Positions 56,536-64,000 of a DNA stretch of 64,000 nt are shown piece by piece. The stretch covers positions 744,001 through 808,000 of the forward strand of contig CAWEPH010000006.1 in NCBI GenBank assembly GCA_963810915.1. Direction: 5' to 3'. Origin of the DNA: JAOUEA01 sp963810915 (GTDB taxonomy: Bacteria > Actinomycetota > UBA4738 > HRBIN12). The first letter of the stretch is position 1; every line of letters starts with the position of its first letter. Position numbers and translations under genes: made by a program. Under the pieces are notes generated by a model. That model made no database searches, was not told the DNA's origin, and was given only the letters and a program-made list of their open reading frames with translations.

Positions 56536-56576
56536 CTGGTCCTTCGAACGAGCACGGTTGAGAGAGGGGAAGCCGG

Positions 56577-57347
56577 GTGAAGCTGAAGCCTCCGTCGCCG
56601 AGTGAACTGGGCGACCGGATCCGCGAGACCGAGGTCTGGAAGTCCATCTTCCGGCCGGGGTCGGTCTTCCGGAAGGGCTACAAGGACACCTCCCGCGACC
56701 GCGCGCTCGCGACGATGAACAACGTGCTGTACCACCTGCACCCCACCAAGGTGAAGCGGCACGGCTTGAAGCTGACCTACACGTTCTGCTTGGGCGGGCT
56801 TTCGTTCTTCCTGTTCATCCTGCTCACCATCACCGGCATCTTCCTGATGTTCTTCTACCGGCCGATGGCCGACATCGGCGGCGCCGTCGCCTACGCCGAC
56901 ATGCAGAGCATCCGCACCTCCGTCTTCTTCGGGGACTTCGTGCGCAACCTGCACCGGTGGGGTGCCCACCTGATGGTGTTCAGCGTGTCGCTGCACATGG
57001 CGCGGGTCTTCTACACCGGCGCCTACAAACCCCCGCGGGAGTTCAACTGGGTCGTGGGCGTGATCCTGCTCTTCCTGACGCTGGGGCTCTCGTTCACCGG
57101 CTACCTGCTCCCCTGGGACCAGCTCGCGATCTGGGCGGTCACGGTGGGGACGTCGTTGGCCGGGTACTCGCCGTTCGTCGCCAAGCAGGCGAACTTCCTG
57201 CTGCTGGGCGGCGTCGTGGTCGGGCCGAACACGCTGCTTCGTTGGTACGTGCTCCACGTGCTCGCGCTCCCGTTCGTGCTGGTGCTGTTCCTGGCGGTCC
57301 ATTTCTGGCGGATCCGCAAGGACGGCGGCATCTCGGGACCGCTCTAA
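56577..57347 (+). CDS. qcrB: Cytochrome b6-type subunit of quinol:cytochrome c reductase
   Basis: A 256-residue split cytochrome b with four core helices. Heme ligands His126/His140 (13 between) and His227/His242 (14 between): the 14-residue spacing is the b6f/Bacillus type, not bc1. Cys71 in YTFCLGGLSFF aligns with the cysteine that binds the extra heme c in b6f and Bacillus QcrB. FTGYLLPWDQLA is the conserved loop. An N-terminal extension of about 45 basic residues. Start: GTG 56577, with GAGAGGGGA upstream. Unbroken. Confidence 0.93.
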   Translation: MKLKPPSPSELGDRIRETEVWKSIFRPGSVFRKGYKDTSRDRALATMNNVLYHLHPTKVKRHGLKLTYTFCLGGLSFFLFILLTITGIFLMFFYRPMADIGGAVAYADMQSIRTSVFFGDFVRNLHRWGAHLMVFSVSLHMARVFYTGAYKPPREFNWVVGVILLFLTLGLSFTGYLLPWDQLAIWAVTVGTSLAGYSPFVAKQANFLLLGGVVVGPNTLLRWYVLHVLALPFVLVLFLAVHFWRIRKDGGISGPL

Positions 57348-57356
57348 GGGGTAGGG

Positions 57357-58218
57357 ATGGCGAAGGAAGACACACCGCTCGACCAGGCAGTATTCGACTC
57401 GGCCCTCGAGGCGGAGCTCGCCAAGGGCACCGACCGTCGGGTGGCGGAGGGTCGCGCACGCTCGGCCGCCGTTCGGGCCTACCGCAAGGCCCATCCGGAG
57501 GAGGCCGCCGCACACGAGGCCGCCGCTCCCGCCGCCGGGGGGGGTGGCGGGGCGCCGGCTCCGGCCGCGGCCGCCGCTTCCGCCGCTGCCCCAACTGCCG
57601 GAGCGCCGGCGGCGGCCGTGGGCACCGCGCCGGCCGCCGTCATGACCGCCGCCCCGGTCACCACGCCGGTGCGCGAGGCCCCGCTGCCCACGGGCAACAT
57701 CCCCACGCCGAAGAAGGGCGCGCGAGGACAAGCACCGGCTCCTCGCCCTCGTGCCCCCCGAAGGCATCCAGCGCGTCGAGCGCGAACAGGGCGACCGCGT
57801 GAACACGTGGCCCCACCTCCTGATCGAGGAGTTCGTGGCCATGTTCATCCTGCTGGCGGCGATGGCGGTCTTCTCGACCTTCATCAACGCCCCGCTGCGC
57901 GAGCTCGCCAACGCGAACCTCACGCCGAACCCGTCCAAGGCGCCCTGGTACTTCCTGGGTCTGCAGGAGCTGCTCCGCTACTTCCACCCGATGATCGCGG
58001 GCATCACGATCCCGACCTTCATCCTGGTGGGGCTCGCCGCGATCCCCTACATCGACCGGAACCCGAGCGTGAAGCCGGGCGACCGCAAGGTCGCCATCAC
58101 GCTGTTCACGATGCTGTTCATGTTCGGCGCGACGCTCACCATCATCGGCTCGTTCTTCCGCGGCCCCGGGTACAACTGGGTCTGGCCGTGGGCGCAAGGG
58201 GTGTTCTTCGAGCTATGA
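57357..58218 (+). CDS. Subunit IV-like cytochrome b C-terminal half with long N-terminal extension (one frameshift)
   Basis: About 286 residues. The first 125 are unusual: a charged helical stretch (DRRVAEGRARSAAVRAYRKA), an Ala/Pro/Gly-rich linker, then PLPTGNIPTPKKGA. After a shift near 57725 (KEDKHRLLALVPPEG-like continuation) the conserved part follows: NTWPHLLIEEFVAMFILLAA, LTPNPSKAPWYFLGLQELL and YFHPMIAGITIPTFILVGLA, three helices as in PetD. In Bacillus this part is fused to cytochrome c (QcrC); here cytochrome c is a separate gene. Nine bases after the cytochrome b gene. Confidence 0.85.
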
Positions 58219-58931
58219 CGCTCGCGCTCTCCACCGGGATCACCGTCGCGCTCGTCGTGCTGGTCGCGCTGGACATCTTCGCGATCGTCTTCGGCTTGTG
58301 GTTCGCGCGCGCGAACAAGGCCGCCAAGGCCAAGGCCGCGGGCCTCGAGGAACCCCCCAAGCCCGTGAAGGCCGTCTCGCGGCGCGACTTCTTCCGCCGG
58401 TCGCTCCTCGTCTCCCTCGCGGTGTTCGGGGCGCAGTTCGGCGGCGCGACCCTCGCGTTCCTGTGGCCCAACCTGAAGGGCGGCTTCGGATCGCTGATCA
58501 ACGCCGGCCCGCTCGCGGACATCAAGGCGCGAGATCCAGGACACCGGACAGCCGGCGTACAACGGCACCGGACGCTTCTACCTCGTCCCGTACGCCGGCA
58601 CGCCGTCCGGCGACGTCGACTACACGGCTGAGGGCGTCACGGCCAGGAGGGCATCATGCCGCTCTACCAGCGGTGCGTGCACCTGGGGTGTCGCGTCCCC
58701 TTCTGCAACTCGTCGAAGTGGTTCGAGTGCCCGTGCCACGGGTCGAAGTACAACGAGGCCGGCGAGTACCAGCTCGGTCCGGCCCCGCGCGGGCATGGAC
58801 CGCTTCAAGATGACGATCGACGCACGGCAACGTGATGGTCGACACGTCGACGGTCGTCCTCGGACCGCCGCGCGGCACCGACACCATCGACGAACCGCCC
58901 GCAGGGCGCCTTCTGCGTGGCCCCGGGCTAA
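58215..58931 (+). CDS. qcrA: Rieske iron-sulfur subunit (several frameshifts)
   Basis: ATG 58215 overlaps the previous stop (ATGA). Two N-terminal helices (TVALVVLVALDIFAIVFGLW and SLLVSLAVFGAQFGGATLAF) with SRRDFFRRSL between, resembling a Tat-type motif; then pieces in changing frames: GRFYLVPYAGTPSGDVDYTA, CVHLGCRVPFC and FECPCHGSKYNEAGEY (the two [2Fe-2S] ligand loops, each Cys-x-His), RFKMTIDA, and a C-terminus to TAA at 58929. Shifts near 58535, 58645, 58795, 58830 and 58912. About 238 residues. Two helices instead of one is unusual for a Rieske protein. Confidence 0.85.
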
Positions 58932-58949
58932 GGAGGAAAGGACATCCGC

Positions 58950-59670
58950 ATGCTGGCAGCCTCGAGCACCGCAGGGATCGTCCTCCTCGTCCTGGGCGCG
59001 ATCCTCGTGGTCGCCGCCGGCGGCGCGCTCTACCTGCGCGGACGCAGCGACCGAGCGGGGCGCGGACATCCCGCGCGGCATGCGGCCCGGCCCGTCCGAC
59101 GCCGCACTGGAGACGCCGCTGCTCCAGAAGCTCATGGGCTGGGGCGTGGTGCTGGTCGCGTTCTTCGTGATCTGGATCCCCTTCACCTGGCTCCGCGAGC
59201 CCTCCGAGAACCTGAAGCAGGAGGAGGCGCTCGAGGCAGGCTGCGATCGACGCGAGGACACGCGGCCACGCTGCTGTTCTCCGAGGAGAACCAGCTCGGC
59301 GTCGGCTGCGTGCGCTGCCACGGACCCGAGCTGCGCGGCGGCGTGATCCAGGCCGGCGACTGCTACGCCTATCCGCCCGAACCTGACCAACCTGTGCGCC
59401 GGGCCGTTCGGCACGCCGCCGCACGCGGCGATCACCTCGGTCGACGACATCTACCAGGTCATCCAGCAGGGCCGCAACGCGATGCCGTCGTGGAGCATCC
59501 GGTACCAGGGCGCGCTCGACGACCAGCAGATCAACGACCTCGTGAACTACCTGGTGGACATGAGCTCGGAGAACGTCCCGTTCGAGCAGAACGTCTGCCT
59601 GAACCCGGACGCGAGCAAGAAGGCGATCGCGCAGCAGACGGCGGCCGGCCAGATCCTGGAGCGCCCCTGA
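58950..59670 (+). CDS. Membrane-bound cytochrome c of the b6f-type complex (several frameshifts)
   Basis: From ATG 58950: helix GIVLLVLGAILVVAAGGALY, IPRGMRPGPSDAALE, a second helix GWGVVLVAFFVIWIPFTWL, then the heme c domain with CVRCHGPELRGG, and after another shift TSVDDIYQVIQQGRNAMPSW (axial Met) and DQQINDLVNYLVDMS. Shifts near 59060, 59245 and 59380. About 239 residues. The C-terminal CLNPDASKK adds a cysteine. It likely accepts electrons from the Rieske protein and passes them to the caa3 enzyme. Confidence 0.85.
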
Positions 59671-59808
59671 TGGAGCCGGCCAAGAGCTGCATCGGCCTCG
59701 CGCTCGACTGCGGCACCCTGCTGAAGGGCGCCGGGGTCACCGTCGATGGCCCTCATCCTGTTCGTGGGCAGCATCTACCTGCTGCTCACCGCGATCTTCG
59801 GCCGGTAG
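59670..59808 (+). CDS. Small single-helix membrane protein (one frameshift)
   Basis: ATG 59670 overlaps the cytochrome c stop. MEPAKSCIGLALDCGTLLKG, a shift near 59742, then one helix MALILFVGSIYLLLTAIFGR and a stop at 59806. About 45 residues; total length is one base over a multiple of three. It resembles no family I know but has the size of small subunits of cytochrome complexes. Confidence 0.55.
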
Positions 59809-60421
59809 ATGGGGTTCCTGGTGCTGATGGTCTGCTTCTCCGGATGGATGATCATCCAGACCTCGCTGTGGCTCTTCGGCTTCTGGTCGCCAAGGTCCCG
59901 TCACCCCCACGAACCTCGGACCCAAGGGCTCGGAGCCCTCGTGGGTCGTGCTGGGGCGAGCCCAGGCACCACGTCGACCGCGTATCCGACGTTCTCGTCG
60001 TATCCGGGCGAACCGTGGGCGGCCGCCCGACGAGTCCAACAAGCAGCAGGCGGCGGACGTGCAGACCGTGGGCGGGGCCGTCACCACGTTCCTCGCCGAT
60101 CAGCTGAACGAGGAGCTCGGCAAGTCGATCGACGATCCCACGGCGATCCAGCCGACGGCGTTCACGATCGACAACATCGCGTTCGCCAAGGACGGCGACA
60201 CGCCGCTCGCCGTGGCGCAGGCCCACTACAACGGCGGCGGACCGCTGTGGACCGTCTCGCTCTACGAGAACTCGGGCAGCGTGCCCCGGTACTCGTACAT
60301 GTTCCTGGGCGGATCGATCCTCGTGTTCCTGATCTTCCTGCCGTTCCTGGACCGCGCCGAGAAGAAGCGCAAGGCGTTCCTCACCGGCGGAAGCGCCCCG
60401 GCCTGGTACGGCCCGGCCTAG
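59809..60421 (+). CDS. Membrane protein with outer domain, b6f-type operon (frameshifts)
   Basis: ATG 59809 is one base after the previous stop. An N-terminal helix GFLVLMVCFSGWMIIQTSLW, a Pro/Gly-rich linker broken by shifts between 59890 and 60040, an outer segment AADVQTVGGAVTTFLADQLN with LAVAQAHYNGGGPLWTVSLY, a second helix MFLGGSILVFLIFLPFLDRA and a basic tail. About 203 residues, not recognised. Candidate accessory subunit. Confidence 0.55.
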
Positions 60422-60439
60422 GGAAGGAGGGAGATCCAG

Positions 60440-60553
60440 ATGATCGGGCCGAAACCGTTCCCCTCCTGGACCAGGGCAGCGTGCAGTTCATCCTGTTCGG
60501 CGTGATGATCCTCGCCGTGCTTGGCCCTGCTGTGGATCACCATCGCCAAGTGA
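60440..60553 (+). CDS. Small single-helix membrane protein, last gene of operon (frameshifts)
   Basis: GGAGG lies at 60426-60430 and ATG at 60440. Joined across shifts near 60448 and 60522 it reads VPLLDQGSVQFILFGVMILA then VLALLWITIAK to a stop at 60551: about 37 residues with one helix. Convergent with rex. Existence is supported by the ribosome site and the clean helix, but no homologue is recognised. Confidence 0.45.
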
Positions 60554-60561
60554 GCGTCGAC

Positions 60562-61249
60562 TCAGCGGCCGCGGACGTCGGCCACGGCCCGGCCGCGACG
60601 CTTCACCTCGGCCAGCGTCGCCTTCCGCTGCTCGTAGAAGGCGAGGATCTGCAGTTCCACCGCGAGGTCGACCTTGCGGACCGAGACCCCCGGCGGCACG
60701 GAGACCGTCGCGGGCGCGAAGTTGAGGATCGACCGGATCCCCGCCGCCACGAACCGGTCGGCGACCTCCTGCACCGCCGACGCGGGCGTCGCGATCACCC
60801 CGATCGCGACGTCGTGGTCGGGCACGATGACGGTCCAGTTCCTCGATGGGCTCGATGACCAGCTCGCCGACGCGCTCACCGACCTTCGCCGGGTCGGCGT
60901 CGACGAGCGCCGCCACCTCGAAGCCTCGCTCCGCGAACCCCCTGTAGTTGGCGAGCGCACTGTCCGAGGTTCCCGATGCCCGCGATCACGATGGACCAAT
61001 GCTGGGTGAGCCCCAGCTCGCGTCGGATCTGGTGGATCAGGTACGCGACGTCGTAGCCGACCCCGCGGGTCCCGTAGGACCCGAGGTGGGAGAGGTCCTT
61101 GCGCACCTTCGCGGAATTCACGCCGGCGCGCCTCGGCGAGCGCCTCGGACGACACGGTGGTCGTGCCCGAGCTCGGCGAGATCGACGAGGGCCCGCAGGT
61201 ACACGGGCAGCCGTCCGACCGTCGCCTCCGGGATCGACCGATCCCTCAC
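60562..61249 (-). CDS. rex: Redox-sensing repressor Rex (several frameshifts)
   Basis: NADH/NAD+-sensing repressor of respiratory genes. N-terminal winged helix SIPEATVGRLPVYLRALVDL and VNSAKVRKDLSHLGSYGTRG with VGYDV; Rossmann domain WSIVIAGIGNLG (GxGxxG); VALVDADPAKVGERVG-like segment, AIGVIATPASAVQEVADRFV, IRSILNFAPATVSVPPG and VRKVDLAVELQILAFYEQRK at the domain-swapped C-terminus. About 228 residues. Shifts near 61140, 60960, 60840 and one more; the total is one over a multiple of three. Start GTG 61249. Its probable targets are the three operators at 42291, 42355 and 55674. Confidence 0.9.
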
Positions 61250-61306
61250 CGCGTGCGCCTGCTCCCCCGGCCATGGCGCCAGGCGTAGCGCGCGCCGTTC
61301 TCAAGT

Positions 61307-61598
61307 TCACAAGCGTGACCGCTCGACGAATCGGCGCGTGAGCTCGGCTCGGGATCGACCTCGATCTCGAAGCGCTCCACCCCGTCGACCACGACCACGG
61401 GGATCCGGATCCCGTACTCCTTGACGAGCGTCGTCGTAGGTCTCGATGTCGACCTCCTCGAAGGTGAAGGACGTGCGCGCGCGCTCGGCCGAGGATCACG
61501 TCGCGGGCGTCGTCGCACAGGTGGCAACCCGCACGGGCGTAGAGGACCACGTCGCGTAGTCCGCGATGGTACCGCCGCGCACCGCTCTGGTAGAACAT
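61307..61598 (-). CDS. Glutaredoxin-like (DUF836-type) thiol protein (frameshifts)
   Basis: A small thioredoxin-fold protein: VVLYARAGCHLCDDARDVIL with redox CHLC, FEEVDIETY-like strand, YGIRIPVVVVDGVERFEIEV (cis-Pro strand) and, after a shift near 61343, ELTRRFVERSRL to a stop at 61307. About 80-96 residues. Start uncertain: ATG 61598, or GTG 61550 directly at VVLY. Directly upstream of rex on the same strand, 57 bases apart, a common actinobacterial pairing. Confidence 0.72.
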
Positions 61599-61603
61599 GG
61601 GGC

Positions 61604-62181
61604 GTGCGCGACGACCGACCGCGACGACCTGGAGCTCCACCGCCGCCTCGCGACCGGGCGATCGCGGGGCGTTCGACGAGCTGTACCGGCGCTACGCGGC
61701 CCCGGCCTACGGGCTCGCCTACCGCCTCACGGGCCAGCAGATCCTGGCCCAGGACGTGGTGCACGACGCCTTCATGGCGCTCTGGCGCGCGCCCGAGGCC
61801 TACGACCCCGCGCGGGGCGCCTTCCGCACGTTCTTCCTGGCGCTCGTCCACCATCGGGCGGTCGACACCGTCCGTCGCGAGGAGCGACTGCGGAAACGGC
61901 AGGAGCGCGCGTCGAACCTCGAGCCGACTCATGGCGAAGATGTTGCGGAAGACGTGGTCGACGAGGCGTTCATGCGGCGATCCGCCGTCGCGAGGTTCGC
62001 GCGGCGCTCACGACGCTCCCCCCGGAGCAGCACAAGGTACTCGAGATGGCGTATTTCGAAGGCATGACGCAGGTGCAGATCGCCGAGACAGCTCCAGATC
62101 CCGATCGGCACCGTGAAGACCAGGACGCTGGCGGCCATGAAGAAGCTGCGCCGGGCCCTGCAATCGGAGGACGACGCGTGA
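61604..62181 (+). CDS. ECF RNA polymerase sigma factor (three frameshifts)
   Basis: Sigma-70 family, regions 2 and 4 only. Pieces: TTDRDDLELHRRLATG, GAFDELYRRYAAPAYGLAYR, DVVHDAFMALWRAPEAYDP and RTFFLALVHHRAVDTVRREE (region 2); after a shift near 61990 LTTLPPEQHKVLEMAYFEGM, and after one near 62088 IPIGTVKTRTLAAMKKLRRA (region 4 helix-turn-helix). About 190 residues. The first shift is near 61662. Start GTG 61604 or ATG 61566; the latter overlaps the divergent glutaredoxin gene. The stop overlaps the anti-sigma start. Confidence 0.83.
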
Positions 62182-62883
62182 GCATGCCGGACCACGAACG
62201 GATCGAGGAGCTGCTGGCGGGCTACGTCCTGCGGAGCCTCTCCGGCGAGGACGCCGCGGAGGCCGACCAGCTGCTCTCCGAGCACGTCCCCGGCTGCATG
62301 CAGCTGCCGCGAGACCCTGGCCGGCGTTCCAGGCCGTCTCGGCCGATCTGGCGCTCGAGGCCGAACCGATGGATCCACCCGAGACGCTCCTCCCTCGGCT
62401 GCACCGCGAGCTCGAGCCGCCGCGCCGGCGCCGGCGCCCGGCCCAGATGTTCGCCGTGGCCGCCAGCGTCGTGGTGGTGGCCGGGCTCGCCGGGATGGCG
62501 GTCACGCAGAACGTGCGCGCCAACGACGGGCGCCGGAGGCCAACGCCCTGCGCGCGGTCATGGACACGGCGTCCCTGCCCGACGCCAACCTCGTTCCCGT
62601 CGGGCCCACCACGGAGGTCTCCGCGCCCGGGCCAGGAGGTCTTCTACCTCTACGGGCGCGACGTGCCCGCCCCGCCCACCGGCATGGTCTACCGCGTCTG
62701 GCTCGTGTCCGGCACGACCCCCACGTTCGTCGGGGAGTTCGTCCCGGACGACGGCTTCGTGAACCTCGCAGGTGCCTTTCGACCCCAGCGCCTACGACGC
62801 GCTCTGGGTCACGCAAGAGCCCGCCGGCTCCGAGCCCGTCGCCCCCGCCGAGACGCGACGCCGTGTGGCAGGCGGCGAGCTGA
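62178..62883 (+). CDS. RskA-like zinc-finger anti-sigma factor (several frameshifts)
   Basis: GTG 62178 overlaps the sigma stop (GTGA). N-terminal anti-sigma domain RIEELLAGYVLRSLSGEDAA with zinc motif H-x3-C-x2-C (EHVPGCMQC, the last Cys after a shift near 62307), helix FAVAASVVVVAGLAGMAVTQ, and an outer RskA domain: VFYLYGRDVPAPPTGMVYRV, WLVSGTTPTFVGEFV, PFDPSAYDALWVTQEPAGSE. Stop TGA 62881 after a last shift. About 234 residues. Sequesters the preceding sigma factor until a membrane signal releases it (family knowledge). Confidence 0.83.
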
Positions 62884-62893
62884 GCCGTCGCCC

Positions 62894-63599
62894 TCAGACC
62901 TGCGTCGCCGGCGCGGCCGCCGGCACGGCCGGGCGACGGACGCGAGGCGCGCAGGAACCCGGCGAACATCACCGCGATCCCGACCACCAACGTGATGCAG
63001 AACCCGGGGAGGTTCCCGAGCGCGGCGAAGGTCGCGCCGCCGGCCACGACGGTGGCCCCCAGGGCGATGAACAACGTGCCGTAGAACCGGTCACGCAGCT
63101 CGGGACGCCCGCGCATCTTCCACGCGGACCACAGCGTGCCGAGCAGCAGCACCGTGTACGAGGGGATCGAGATCAGCTGTGGGAGCCGATGCGCGGCGGT
63201 CCCATCCCCGAAGACCACCTTGCCCGAGGGCAGCCGCTCGGTGAGCGCGCTGACGTCGGTGCCGGCGCGACGGAGGACGGCGAGCGTGTAGCCGGCCAGG
63301 AAGAGCAGGACAAGGTCCACGATCACGTCCACCGTCCGGTTCCGGGCGAGCAGCTGGATCTCGCCGCCCGCCAGGAACGGCACGTTCAAGACCGCGCCGA
63401 GCGCCCAGTACAGCTCGAACCAGAACCGGTCCCAACCGCTCAGCACGCCCACCACCACGGCGACCGAGGCCAGCCCGTACATCACCAACGAGATCGCCCA
63501 TAGGAGTTGGTAGGAACGGCGGCGCTCGACGAACTGGCGCAGCAACGCGCCCGCGAACACGAACGCCACGATCGCCGCGACCAGCGGGAAGACCCACAT
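62894..63599 (-). CDS. Seven-helix membrane protein of unknown function (one frameshift)
   Basis: About 235 residues: seven predicted helices (3-22, 33-54, 61-86, 93-112, about 145-166, 175-197, 200-219), short loops, N-terminus FPLVAAIVAFVFAGALLRQF. A shift near 62945 restores the end PAVPAAAPATQV and stop 62894. No enzyme motif and no family recognised. It has its own -10 box eight bases before the ATG. Convergent with the anti-sigma gene. Confidence 0.65.
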
Positions 63600-63607
63600 A
63601 GGGCCTC

Positions 63608-63613
63608 AGCATA
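63608..63613 (-). promoter_or_regulatory. -10 box TATGCT before the seven-helix protein
   Basis: Minus-strand TATGCT ends eight bases before ATG 63599, consistent with a leaderless or nearly leaderless mRNA. Confidence 0.45.
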
Positions 63614-63651
63614 CGGGGCCGTACGACTCGGCCCGGGCGGTCCGCGGGCCG

Positions 63652-63657
63652 TACGAT
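63652..63657 (+). promoter_or_regulatory. -10 box TACGAT before the TIM-barrel gene
   Basis: TACGAT ends six bases before ATG 63664. A direct repeat GGGCCGTACGA occurs at 63616-63626 and 63646-63656 across this divergent promoter and may be a regulator site. Confidence 0.45.
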
Positions 63658-63663
63658 GGGCGC

Positions 63664-64000
63664 ATGGCCGCACCACCCGTCCTCTTCTCCTCCGCTGCGT
63701 TCTTCGCGCGCCCGCTCGCCGAGACCTTCCGCCTGGTGGCGGAGGCCGGCTACACGGGCGTCGAGGTGATGGTCACCAAGGATCCCGCGAGTCAGGACCC
63801 CACGGAGATGCGGAACCTCGCGAAGCAGCACGGCCTCACGATCGGGGCGATCCACGCACCCGTCGCTCCTGCTCACGCGCAAGGTCTGGGGCACCGATCC
63901 CGTGGGCAAGATCTACCGCGCCCTCGAGGTGGCGCACGACGCCGAGATCCCCACCGTGGTGATGCATCCGCCGTACAAGTGGCAGCGGGGCTACCGCCGC
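63664..64000 (+). CDS. Sugar phosphate isomerase/epimerase-like TIM barrel, cut by right edge (one frameshift)
   Basis: The start of a xylose-isomerase-like / AP-endonuclease-2-like barrel: FSSAAFFARPLAETFRLVAE, AGYTGVEVMVTKDP, KQHGLTIGAIHAP; after a shift near 63867 LTRKVWGTDPVGKIYRALEV and AEIPTVVMHPPYKWQRG, with His in VVMHPP as a probable metal ligand. About 112 codons present. Substrate not predictable. Confidence 0.8.
   Translation, partial: MAAPPVLFSSAAFFARPLAETFRLVAEAGYTGVEVMVTKDPASQDPTEMRNLAKQHGLTIGAIHAPVAPAHAQGLGHRSRGQDLPRPRGGARRRDPHRGDASAVQVAAGLPP

Noticed and set aside
60562..61249. Rex as a broken, inactive regulator
   Set aside because: All domains (winged helix, GxGxxG loop, C-terminal helix) are present once single-base errors are joined, and consensus operators persist nearby.
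61303..61312. Possible Rex autoregulatory site upstream of rex
   Set aside because: Only the half TTCACAA is present (61306-61312); the partner arm does not match. It also lies within the end of the glutaredoxin-like gene.
1..64000. CRISPR arrays, insertion sequences, prophage or integrase genes
   Set aside because: No regularly spaced repeats, terminal inverted repeats, transposase DDE motifs or integrase-like genes were seen; base composition and gene style are even throughout.

Overview
The window is high-GC, densely coded DNA that reads as a chromosome segment of an aerobic actinobacterium, probably from a lineage outside the well-studied Mycobacteriales and Streptomycetales. This rests on the geranylgeranyl reductase - nuoA-N - polyprenyl synthase arrangement, CtaA/CtaB/CtaG, a System II cytochrome c maturation set, a Rex repressor, an ECF sigma / RskA-like anti-sigma pair, TANNNT -10 boxes placed directly before start codons, and frequent GTG starts with ATGA or GTGA gene overlaps. 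The lineage is inferred; no rRNA gene is present.

Layout. 1-2240 (minus): start of a cytochrome oxidase operon: cupredoxin lipoprotein, a CoxB with an extra cupredoxin domain, and CoxA running off the left edge. 2241-16733: mixed genes, namely a SagB-type oxidoreductase, two VOC proteins, a Pro/Thr-rich lipoprotein, a TMEM175-type channel, a serine-hydrolase remnant, an MBL hydrolase, tRNA-Tyr, YajQ, two PLP enzymes, HtpX, a large YfhO-like membrane protein and a glycosyltransferase-methyltransferase fusion. 16741-42274 (minus): a 25-kb respiratory block of geranylgeranyl reductase, complete nuoA-N, long-chain polyprenyl synthase, then a second, partial set nuoABCHIJKLMN without D, E, F or G. 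42275-46170: Rex operators, an FMN-type split-barrel protein, a short-chain polyprenyl synthase, ctaA, ctaB and a TlpA thioredoxin. 46201-52098 (minus): caa3 oxidase ctaC-D-E-F-G plus a membrane double-cupredoxin protein. 52202-55533 (minus): ccdA-resB-ccsA. 55743-60553 (plus): a b6f-type quinol:cytochrome c reductase operon with a built-in two-cluster ferredoxin and several small membrane proteins. 60562-64000: rex, a glutaredoxin-like protein, sigma/anti-sigma, a seven-helix membrane protein and a TIM-barrel isomerase-like gene cut by the right edge.

The genes form nearly a whole menaquinone-based respiratory chain: quinone side-chain synthesis and reduction, NADH input, a b6f-like complex, and two terminal oxidases with different electron-entry domains (cytochrome c in one, cupredoxin in the other), plus heme A synthesis and cytochrome c assembly. 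Three palindromes match the Rex consensus. Two lie before the reductase/nuo block and one before the b6f-like operon, and rex itself is encoded 5 kb downstream, so NADH/NAD+ control of both blocks is likely.

About half of the genes are broken by single-base frameshifts, including ones that should be essential. Where one shift separates two clear gene ends, the length is almost always one base over a multiple of three. I read this as systematic insertion error in the sequence, not gene decay, and annotate such genes end to end with the approximate shift positions.
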